Source: Pseudocolwellia sp049933045
Lineage (GTDB): Bacteria; Pseudomonadota; Gammaproteobacteria; Enterobacterales; Alteromonadaceae
Assembly (NCBI RefSeq): GCF_049933045.1
Contig: NZ_CP187926.1
Coordinates: forward strand, 1-64,000
Direction of reading: 5' to 3'
Length of the DNA stretch: 64,000 bases
The translations under genes and the position numbers were made by a program. Below the pieces are notes generated by a model. It did no database searches, was not told where the DNA came from, and saw only the letters and a program-made list of their open reading frames with translations. Positions 35,662-43,049 of this stretch are shown piece by piece (the first letter of the stretch is position 1; every line of letters starts with the position of its first letter).

Positions 35662-35681
35662 TAAGCTGTAGCGGGTATATA

Positions 35682-36422
35682 TTGCTTTTAAGTAGTGATT
35701 TAGCTACTGTAAATAATAATAACATTAGGTATAGGTCGAGTAGATTGAGCGCTAAAGAAGTTAATACAACGAATAGGTTAAGTAATCACTTAGCTCTTCT
35801 TTTACCAGGTACTATGGTGTCTTTAGATATTGTGACTCCAGCCGGACAAAGAGGAAAATTTCGTACTTTTTTTATTGGCTATTTACCTAAAAAATATGTT
35901 TTGGTGCAATTTCCGGATAGTAATAAATTAGGTAATTTCACAAGCTTTATATCTCAAGGTACATCAATCACGGTACGTGGTCTAATTGAAGGTCACGAAG
36001 GCTCTGTTGTTGCTTTTGCTTCTTCTGTTAAGCAAACCGTGCAAATGCCTTCAAGAATGATCGTATTAGAATTCCCTAAAAAAGTTACCTTACAGAGTTT
36101 ACGTTCTTCTTTAAGAATTGATGTAAATATTCCAGTGAAAGTCAAAATTGATAATGAATATTGGAAGGGCTCTATCAGCAATATTTCAGTGCATGGCTGT
36201 CAAATAACTATAAGTGATGGCGAGTCATTAACCCTGACTTCGGATAAGAATATTAATATTATTGTTGAAGACTTTCTTGGGATGCAAAACATCAACTTAA
36301 GTGCTGATGTTTGTAATACAAAATCGCAGATTGCTGGTGTGTCTTTAGGTGTTAAATTTTTAGATGAGAGTAAAGAAAATGTAACTAAGCTAGTGCAACA
36401 TGCCGTGGTTGCAGAAATCTAG
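35682..36422 (+). CDS. YcgR-like PilZ domain protein
   Basis: The 246-residue protein has an N-terminal YcgR-like domain (PGTMVSLDIVTPAGQRGKFRTFFIGYLPKKYVLVQFP) and a C-terminal PilZ domain with both c-di-GMP contact motifs, RSSLR and NISVHG. It should be a cytoplasmic c-di-GMP receptor acting on motility or surface attachment. The start is TTG at 35682; the next methionine is 44 codons in and would cut the N-terminal domain. The gene stands alone just after the MITE-like element. Confidence 0.88.
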   Translation: MLLSSDLATVNNNNIRYRSSRLSAKEVNTTNRLSNHLALLLPGTMVSLDIVTPAGQRGKFRTFFIGYLPKKYVLVQFPDSNKLGNFTSFISQGTSITVRGLIEGHEGSVVAFASSVKQTVQMPSRMIVLEFPKKVTLQSLRSSLRIDVNIPVKVKIDNEYWKGSISNISVHGCQITISDGESLTLTSDKNINIIVEDFLGMQNINLSADVCNTKSQIAGVSLGVKFLDESKENVTKLVQHAVVAEI

Positions 36423-36512
36423 CTCGACTCTTTAGTGTAGTTAATCACAGTTCAAACTAGGTTAATTTTACTCAGTTAAATTTAAGTTAAACAAACTTAA
36501 ACTAATAATATT

Positions 36513-37859
36513 CTATTTTACTTCAGTTTTTTCATTCACTGTCGCTGAAATAAAACCATCCATTAATTGTATGGAAACATTATCACCCACCTGAGTTTGT
36601 GAAACACTCGTTATAACTTTTTTCTTATCATTTTTAGTCACACTATAGCCTCTAGCAATTGTTGCTAAAGGGCTAACTAAGTGTAATTGTTCAATAGTGT
36701 ATTTGAATTGATTCTGTTTACTCTTATTAGTCGATTGGATTGCGTGAATTAAGCGTGCTTTTAACCGACTGATCTGTTGCTGTTTATTTTGAATGTTTTT
36801 ATGCGGTGATTGGAGTAATAAACGCTGATCAAACTGATCTTTTTGTAACGCTAAACGTGACTTTAATTGCTTTAGATTATTGTTGAGCCTAAAACTTAAT
36901 TCATCAAACCGTTGTTGTTGCACGGTTAACTTTTGCGCTGGATGTAATAAAGATAGTCTATGCTTAATATGATCAAGTCTGGTTTTATGGTGAGTCAGAT
37001 TTCTTTGTTTTGCCTGACGTATTCTTTGGTTTAGTGATGCAAATTTTTGTAACTTTTCTTCAATATTTGAAGACACCAGTTCAGCTGCTGCTGAAGGTGT
37101 TGGCGCTCGAAGGTCTGCAGCATAATCAGAAAGTGTTGTATCTATTTCATGACCTACAGCACTGATAACTGGTATTTCGCTTCGGTATATTGCTCTAACA
37201 ACGTTTTCTTCATTGAAACACCATAAGTCTTCTAATGAACCACCACCTCGGCCTACAATCAGTACATCACATTCTTGTCTTATATTTGCTGTATTAATCG
37301 CTTGTTCTATTTCAAACTTAGCTTGAGTTCCTTGAACTAAGGCAGGGTAGATAATGACATTAAGCAGAGGGTTTCTACGTTTTAAAACGGTAAGTATATC
37401 TTTTACAGCAGCACCAGTAGGCGAGGTAACAATACCTACAGTACGAATGTTTTTAGGTATTTCTTTTTTAATTAATGAATTAAATAAACCTTCGGCAAGT
37501 AATTTGTTTTTGAGTTGATCGAACTCTTGTCTGAGAAGGCCTTCGCCCGCATCATCAAGTTGTTCGATAATTAACTGAAAATCGCCACGTGGTTCATATA
37601 AAGATACTTTAGCTCGAACTAATACTTGTTGACCGTTTTTAGGTAAGCCAGAAGATAATCTAACTTTGCGATTGTTACCTTTAAACATGGCGCATTTTAC
37701 TTGAGATTTACTGTCTTTTAATGACAGGTACCAATGACCAGAACTTGCAGCAATAAAATTGGAAACTTCGCCACATAACCAAACGGTATTCAACTCACTC
37801 TCTAAAATAAAACGGACTTTTTTGGTTAATTCACTAACTTGTAAAATATGTTGATTCAT
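36513..37859 (-). CDS. xseA: Exodeoxyribonuclease VII large subunit
   Basis: The 448-residue protein has an OB-fold N-terminus (VSELTKKVRFILESELNTVWLCGEVSNF), the catalytic core (VGIVTSPTGAAVKDILTVLKRRNP, VGRGGGSLEDLWCFNEE, SAVGHEIDTTLSDYAADLRAPTPSAAAEL) and a long coiled coil. It degrades single-stranded DNA with the small subunit XseB, which is not in the window. It is transcribed away from guaB, the common arrangement. Confidence 0.97.
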   Translation of the reverse strand: MNQHILQVSELTKKVRFILESELNTVWLCGEVSNFIAASSGHWYLSLKDSKSQVKCAMFKGNNRKVRLSSGLPKNGQQVLVRAKVSLYEPRGDFQLIIEQLDDAGEGLLRQEFDQLKNKLLAEGLFNSLIKKEIPKNIRTVGIVTSPTGAAVKDILTVLKRRNPLLNVIIYPALVQGTQAKFEIEQAINTANIRQECDVLIVGRGGGSLEDLWCFNEENVVRAIYRSEIPVISAVGHEIDTTLSDYAADLRAPTPSAAAELVSSNIEEKLQKFASLNQRIRQAKQRNLTHHKTRLDHIKHRLSLLHPAQKLTVQQQRFDELSFRLNNNLKQLKSRLALQKDQFDQRLLLQSPHKNIQNKQQQISRLKARLIHAIQSTNKSKQNQFKYTIEQLHLVSPLATIARGYSVTKNDKKKVITSVSQTQVGDNVSIQLMDGFISATVNEKTEVK

Positions 37860-38041
37860 GTCGACTTTTCGTTTTATTTTAGTTTTGAGGAGGGGAAAAC
37901 CACATTATATCGTGGTTAATTATTTTAAAGGTGATTTATTTTGCATTTTACTAAAATTTAAGTTTACCTTATGTTCGAAAGCGGTTAAAATTCTGCCGCA
38001 ATATTTACTCCTGATCACCCCCTTATTAGTGAGATGTTGCG

Positions 38042-39514
38042 ATGCTAAGAATTGCCCAAGAAGCGTTAACTTTTGACGATGTTCTACTTGTACCTGCCCA
38101 TTCAAAGGTACTTCCTCATACAGCTGATTTAAAAACTAAATTAACTCGTAAAATTGATCTTAATGTACCCATGATTTCTGCATCTATGGATACAGTTACC
38201 GAAGCTCCTTTAGCTATTACCCTTGCTCAAGAAGGCGGAATTGGTTTTATTCACAAAAACATGACAATTAAAGAACAAGCTAAAAATGTTTCTAAAGTTA
38301 AGAAATATGAAAGTGGTATTGTTTCTGATCCTGTTACTGTTTCTCCTGATGACACTATCGAAGATGTAATGAAACTTGCAGATAAACTAGGCTTTTCTGG
38401 TTTTCCTGTTGCTGATGCTGACAATAAGCTTGTTGGTATCATTACAGGTCGTGATTTACGTTTTGAAACTGACTTAACATTAACTGTTTCTAAACTGATG
38501 ACAGTTAAAGAAAAGCTAGTGACTGTTAAATCAGGCGCTAAACGTAAAGAAATTCTTGGTTTAATGCATGTACACCGTATCGAAAAAATCCTTATGGTTG
38601 ATGATGCTTTTAAACTTGAAGGTTTAATTACAGTTAAAGATTATCAAAAAGCAGAAAGTAAACCTAATGCATGTAAAGATGAACTAGGTCGTTTACGTGT
38701 TGGTGCTGCAGTTGGTGTTGGCGCAGGTACTGATGAACGTATTGATGCATTAGTGGCTGCAGGTGTTGATGTTTTATTAATTGATACGTCTCACGGTCAC
38801 TCTCAAGGTGTTTTAGATCGCGTAGCTGAAACGCGTAACAAATACCCTGATTTACAAATTATTGCAGGTAACGTAGCAACAGGTGCTGGTGCTAGAGCAT
38901 TAGCTGATGTTGGTGTAGATGCTGTTAAAGTAGGTATCGGCCCAGGTTCTATTTGTACAACTCGTATTGTTACAGGTGTTGGTGTTCCACAATTAACAGC
39001 TATTTCAAATGCAGTAGAAGCATTAAAAGGTACAGGTATTCCTGTTATTGCTGATGGTGGTATTCGTTTTTCTGGTGATATAGCAAAAGCGCTTGTTGCT
39101 GGCGCTCACTGTGTAATGGTAGGCAGCATGTTTGCTGGTACTGAAGAGTCACCAGGTGAAGTTGAACTTTACCAAGGTCGTTACTATAAATCTTACCGTG
39201 GTATGGGATCTTTAGGCGCAATGAGCCAAAAAGAAGGTTCTAGCGATCGTTACTTTCAAAAATCTGATGGCGAAGCTGATAAATTAGTTCCTGAAGGTAT
39301 TGAAGGTCGTGTTGCTTATAAAGGCCCTGTAGCAGCAATTATCCATCAGCAAATGGGTGGATTACGTTCATCTATGGGACTAACGGGCTCAAAAGATATT
39401 GAAACCATGCGTACTAAGCCTGAGTTTATGAAAATAACTTCAGCAGGTATGGGTGAATCGCACGTACATGATGTGACCATCACGAAAGAAGCTCCAAACT
39501 ACCGCATGGGCTAA
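38042..39514 (+). CDS. guaB: IMP dehydrogenase
   Basis: The 490-residue enzyme oxidises IMP to XMP in GTP synthesis. The catalytic loop is GIGPGSICTTR with the active-site cysteine. Two CBS domains (about 95-205) interrupt the barrel, and the flap carries RYFQ and EGIEGRVAYKGP. It pairs with guaA downstream but is separated from it by 276 bp that hold a hairpin repeat and a terminator. Confidence 0.98.
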   Translation: MLRIAQEALTFDDVLLVPAHSKVLPHTADLKTKLTRKIDLNVPMISASMDTVTEAPLAITLAQEGGIGFIHKNMTIKEQAKNVSKVKKYESGIVSDPVTVSPDDTIEDVMKLADKLGFSGFPVADADNKLVGIITGRDLRFETDLTLTVSKLMTVKEKLVTVKSGAKRKEILGLMHVHRIEKILMVDDAFKLEGLITVKDYQKAESKPNACKDELGRLRVGAAVGVGAGTDERIDALVAAGVDVLLIDTSHGHSQGVLDRVAETRNKYPDLQIIAGNVATGAGARALADVGVDAVKVGIGPGSICTTRIVTGVGVPQLTAISNAVEALKGTGIPVIADGGIRFSGDIAKALVAGAHCVMVGSMFAGTEESPGEVELYQGRYYKSYRGMGSLGAMSQKEGSSDRYFQKSDGEADKLVPEGIEGRVAYKGPVAAIIHQQMGGLRSSMGLTGSKDIETMRTKPEFMKITSAGMGESHVHDVTITKEAPNYRMG

Positions 39515-39557
39515 TCGAATAGATTATTTCTTTGCTAGTTAAGACAATAACGGCATT

Positions 39558-39594
39558 AGAAGTACTCACTGACTATTGTCAGCTCTGTGCTTCT
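39558..39594 (+). repeat. Covarying hairpin repeat, copy after guaB
   Basis: Outer stem AGAAGTAC/GTGCTTCT (8 bp with one G-U), inner stem CTGAC/GTCAG, fixed joiners TCA and CTCT. It has the same 37-nt layout as the copy after guaA but different bases in both stems. Confidence 0.7.
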
Positions 39595-39674
39595 GCTTTG
39601 TTCTTGTATTAACTAACTTTGAACTAACCCATTCTTAGTCTTTTTATGATGTAAAAGACTTAAAAAATTCAAAT

Positions 39675-39715
39675 AGGCTGAGTTGAAATCTTGTAATGAG
39701 AAGCTCAGCCTTTTT
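39675..39715 (+). terminator. Intrinsic terminator between guaB and guaA
   Basis: AGGCTGAG, a 21-nt loop, CTCAGCCT and a run of T; an 8-bp GC-rich stem 160 bp after guaB. Confidence 0.75.
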
Positions 39716-39790
39716 ACTTAAAATACCTCGCTCTAATTGAATGCAGTTTAAAAGTTATTCATGACGAGCCGTTAATATGAGAGAAGAACC

Positions 39791-41368
39791 ATGAGTAAAG
39801 ACATTCATGATCACCGCATACTAATTTTAGATTTTGGATCACAATACACTCAACTAATCGCACGTCGCGTACGTGAAATTGGTGTTTACTGTGAACTATG
39901 GGCTTGGGATGTAACAGAAGAGCAAATTAAAGGTTTTAATCCTACAGGTATTATCCTTGCTGGTGGACCAGAGAGTGTTACCGAACTAGATTCACCTCGT
40001 GCACCTGAATACGTGTTTAATGCTGGTGTGCCTGTTTTAGGTGTATGTTACGGCATGCAAACTATGGCAGAACAATTAGGCGGCGGCGTTCAAAGTTCTG
40101 ATCATAAAGAATTTGGTTATGCTTCTGTTGAAGTGATCACTGAGTCGGCTTTATTTAAGAATATTGAAGACAGCGTAAATGATGCGGGTAATGCTTTATT
40201 AGACGTATGGATGAGTCACGGCGATAAAGTTTCTGCTATTCCAGAAGGTTTTGTATCTGTTGCACAAACGCCAAGTTGTACTTATGCAGCAATGGCTAAT
40301 GAAGAAAAGAAATTCTACGGTGTTCAATTTCACCCAGAAGTAACTCATACCAAACAAGGTTTACGCATTCTTGAGCAATTTGTACTTGATATTTGTAAGT
40401 GTGAAAAGCTTTGGACTTCAGCGTCAATTATTGAAGATGCTATCGCTAAAATGAAAGAACAAGTTGGCGATGATGAAGTCATTCTTGGTTTATCTGGTGG
40501 TGTTGACTCTTCTGTAGTGGCTATGTTGTTACATAGAGCTATTGGCGATAAGTTAACATGTGTATTTGTTGATAACGGCTTGTTACGTTTAAATGAAGGC
40601 GAGCAAGTTATGGATATGTTTGGTGACCACTTTGGTCTCAACATAATCAAAATTGATGCAGAAGATCGCTTTTTAGACCGTTTAGCGGGTGAAAATGATC
40701 CAGAGAAGAAGCGTAAGATCATCGGTAATGTATTTGTTGATGTTTTTGAAGAAGAATCAAACAAATTAGACAATGCTAAATGGCTTGCACAAGGTACTAT
40801 TTACCCTGATGTTATCGAATCAGCGGCTTCAGCTACAGGTAAAGCACACGTTATTAAATCTCATCATAATGTGGGCGGTTTACCTGACTACATGAAGCTA
40901 GGTTTAGTTGAACCGCTACGTGAACTTTTTAAAGATGAAGTACGTAAAATTGGTTTAGAACTCGGTTTACCTTACGACATGCTTTATCGTCATCCATTTC
41001 CTGGTCCAGGATTAGGTGTGCGTGTTTTAGGTGAAGTGAAGAAAGAATACTGTGACTTACTACGTCGCGCAGATCACATCTTTATTGAAGAGCTACACAA
41101 GCATGACTTGTACAATAAAGTAAGCCAAGCCTTTACTGTTTTCTTACCTGTTAAATCAGTTGGTGTTATGGGTGATGCTCGTAAATATGATTGGGTTGTA
41201 AGTTTACGTTGTGTTGAAACTATTGATTTTATGACAGCACGTTGGTCACACTTACCATATGATTTCTTAGGATTAGTGTCTAATCGTATTATTAATGAAA
41301 TTGATGGTATTTCTCGTGTAGTTTACGATATATCAGGTAAGCCACCAGCGACTATTGAATGGGAGTAA
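39791..41368 (+). CDS. guaA: GMP synthase (glutamine-hydrolysing)
   Basis: The 525-residue enzyme has an N-terminal class I glutaminase (GVCYGMQTMAEQLGG with the nucleophilic Cys; FYGVQFHPEVTHT), an ATP-pyrophosphatase domain (LGLSGGVDSSVVAMLLHRAIG) and the C-terminal dimerisation domain (HPFPGPGLGVRVLGE). It converts XMP to GMP. AGAGAAG precedes the ATG. Confidence 0.98.
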   Translation: MSKDIHDHRILILDFGSQYTQLIARRVREIGVYCELWAWDVTEEQIKGFNPTGIILAGGPESVTELDSPRAPEYVFNAGVPVLGVCYGMQTMAEQLGGGVQSSDHKEFGYASVEVITESALFKNIEDSVNDAGNALLDVWMSHGDKVSAIPEGFVSVAQTPSCTYAAMANEEKKFYGVQFHPEVTHTKQGLRILEQFVLDICKCEKLWTSASIIEDAIAKMKEQVGDDEVILGLSGGVDSSVVAMLLHRAIGDKLTCVFVDNGLLRLNEGEQVMDMFGDHFGLNIIKIDAEDRFLDRLAGENDPEKKRKIIGNVFVDVFEEESNKLDNAKWLAQGTIYPDVIESAASATGKAHVIKSHHNVGGLPDYMKLGLVEPLRELFKDEVRKIGLELGLPYDMLYRHPFPGPGLGVRVLGEVKKEYCDLLRRADHIFIEELHKHDLYNKVSQAFTVFLPVKSVGVMGDARKYDWVVSLRCVETIDFMTARWSHLPYDFLGLVSNRIINEIDGISRVVYDISGKPPATIEWE

Positions 41369-41408
41369 TTTTTTTTGTAAGCTTGTTATAACATCCAACT
41401 ACCGCGTT

Positions 41409-41445
41409 GGAAGTACTCACCTATAGTTATAGGCTCCGTGCTTCC
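41409..41445 (+). repeat. Covarying hairpin repeat, copy after guaA
   Basis: Outer stem GGAAGTAC/GTGCTTCC, inner stem CCTATA/TATAGG, joiners TCA and CTCC. Compared with the copy after guaB the stems differ by paired changes, which suggests selection on structure. Confidence 0.7.
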
Positions 41446-41536
41446 GCCTTGTATTTGAATGTTTTACCTACGCTTTCAATAAAAACTCAGCGAATTAATT
41501 AGCGCTTAAACAATACTTAAGCAATAAATTTTAATT

Positions 41537-41573
41537 AAACCTCATTGTTGAAAAACATTGGGGTTTTCTTTTT
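41537..41573 (+). terminator. Intrinsic terminator after guaA
   Basis: AAACCTCA, a 14-nt loop, TGGGGTTT (one G-U pair), then TTCTTTTT. Confidence 0.7.
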
Positions 41574-41715
41574 AACGCACAAGGAAAAGCTCTAACTAGT
41601 TGGAACTTTAACAAAGCCGTTGAATACTTTATTTTTGAGCTTATGACTATAAGTGATGAAATAAAGTATGAAAACAATGCCGATAAAGTTTCTACTAGGA
41701 CGAGCAGAAATTATT

Positions 41716-42066
41716 ATGACAATAGAAAGAATTGAAACAAAACAACGTATGAGCCGTATCGTTAAACATAACGGTACTATTTATTTATGTGGTCAAGTGT
41801 GTGCTGATGCGACTAAAGGTATTACAGAGCAAACACAGACGATGCTAGATAAGGTAGATGAATTATTAATTGCTGCGGGTAGTGATCGTGAACATATCCT
41901 ATCAGCGACTATATATCTTAATAAAATGGCTGATTTTCAAGAAATGAATACTGTTTGGGATGCTTGGGTACCAGAAGGTCATGCCCCTGCTAGAGCTTGT
42001 GTAGAAGCGGCTATGGCGCGTGATGTTTTATTAGTAGAAATCAGTGTGGTTGCTGCTGAGAAATGA
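41716..42066 (+). CDS. RidA-family protein (YoaB-like)
   Basis: The start at ATG 41716 is preferred (MTIERIETKQRMSRIVKHNGTIYLCGQV); the upstream 16 codons are not family-like. The 116-residue protein has the RidA fold wording TIYLCGQVCADATKGITEQTQTMLDKVDELL and the C-terminal HAPARACVEAAMARDVLLVEISVVA, including the conserved arginine that binds imine carboxylates. Relatives of the YoaB group are less well known than RidA itself. It is a lone gene, convergent with the EF-hand gene. Confidence 0.9.
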   Translation: MTIERIETKQRMSRIVKHNGTIYLCGQVCADATKGITEQTQTMLDKVDELLIAAGSDREHILSATIYLNKMADFQEMNTVWDAWVPEGHAPARACVEAAMARDVLLVEISVVAAEK

Positions 42067-42071
42067 TTTAA

Positions 42072-42107
42072 TTTGACGAATGGTACTCACATGTAGCATT
42101 CGTCAAA
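42072..42107. terminator. Hairpin between convergent RidA-like and EF-hand genes
   Basis: TTTGACGAATG, a 14-nt loop, CATTCGTCAAA; a perfect 11-bp stem 5 bp after the ridA-like stop codon and 10 bp from the EF-hand stop. The T-runs on both sides are short, so termination strength is uncertain. Confidence 0.6.
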
Positions 42108-42116
42108 ATTAAGTGT

Positions 42117-42335
42117 TTATAAAGCGAGTTCAATCACCATCTCTTTAAGTTCACTCTTAGATATAGAATTGTTGTGATTTTTATCGAAACGATGGAAAAT
42201 CGTTTCACACATCTTAATTCCTTTATCTTGTAACAATACATCGATTAATTCAACGAATTCACTACGGCTTATTGCCCCGTCTTTATCTACGTCAAATACT
42301 TCAAATAGTTCATCAACCCATTGATTCAATTCCAT
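42117..42335 (-). CDS. Small EF-hand calcium-binding protein
   Basis: The 72-residue protein has two EF-hand loops: DVDKDGAISRSEF (complete D-x-D-x-D-G...E-type pattern) and DKNHNNSISKSEL, in which Asn replaces some usual acidic residues. GAGGA lies 6 bases before the ATG at 42335, so that start is preferred over the one two codons earlier. There is no signal peptide, so it is probably cytoplasmic; such bacterial mini-calmodulins are usually uncharacterised. Confidence 0.88.
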   Translation of the reverse strand: MELNQWVDELFEVFDVDKDGAISRSEFVELIDVLLQDKGIKMCETIFHRFDKNHNNSISKSELKEMVIELAL

Positions 42336-43049
42336 GAGCATTCCTCAGTTAACAATTCTAATTATGTGTGACTTTATCGCTTATGAACCAGTATGTGAAT
42401 GTTTAATTGTTATTTTTCACCATTTGATTTTAAAAAGAACAATATGTGTTTATTTTCTATATTTCATTTTAATAATTTTGATAAAACGCGCGTATAAAAT
42501 ATACATCATATTGGCTAACTTCTTTGATAACTGAACGTTTATAATTTATTTATTCTTTTTTTTGATTTTTTATTCACCTTTAGTGTTTTTTTATTCTTTT
42601 GTAGTGTTTGTAAATATAAAGTAAAAAACAATGTATGGAATATTTCAATAATAAAACTGGTTAATAAATCGCTTATTTCTATTATTGTCTTATATTTATA
42701 GATGAAAGTTTTTGTATTGTCTTTTGTAATTGTTTTGTTACATTTAAGTACGAAAGTCATACTACTATATTCTTTTGTGAATATTTTTAACTCACTGTAT
42801 TTTTAGACTATTTTATTTTTTTTTTTTGTTGGGTAAAATTGATAAAAAATCAATTTGTAAAAAAACTTGTATTTAAAATAAGGATATTAACTAAGACAAT
42901 TATTTTAAGTGCTTGTAATGAGTTATTACGTGTTCTATAAAGAAACGAGCTTTTATTAAGCTATATACATAATATGTATTTTAATTAATTATAAAAACAA
43001 ATAAAAATTCAAAAAAATAAAGTTAGTCTTAAATTTATAAGGGAAAAAT
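42336..43049. other. Very AT-rich upstream region of the TonB receptor gene
   Basis: About 700 bp with long T and A runs, no convincing gene (the open frame at 42539-42760 on the minus strand reads as low-complexity Lys/Leu/Ile), and no clear terminator. It probably holds the receptor's promoter and a 5' leader. The last 17 bases before and into the ATG (43036-43052) match array RNA copy 7. Confidence 0.5.

Noticed and set aside
41610..41640. GGAACTT before the RidA-like gene as another sigma-E promoter.
   Set aside because: The -35 matches, but no TCTGA or TCAAA stands 15-17 nt downstream.
42539..42760. A 73-codon open frame on the minus strand.
   Set aside because: Low-complexity Lys/Leu/Ile protein in a very AT-rich region, with no ribosome binding site and no family wording.
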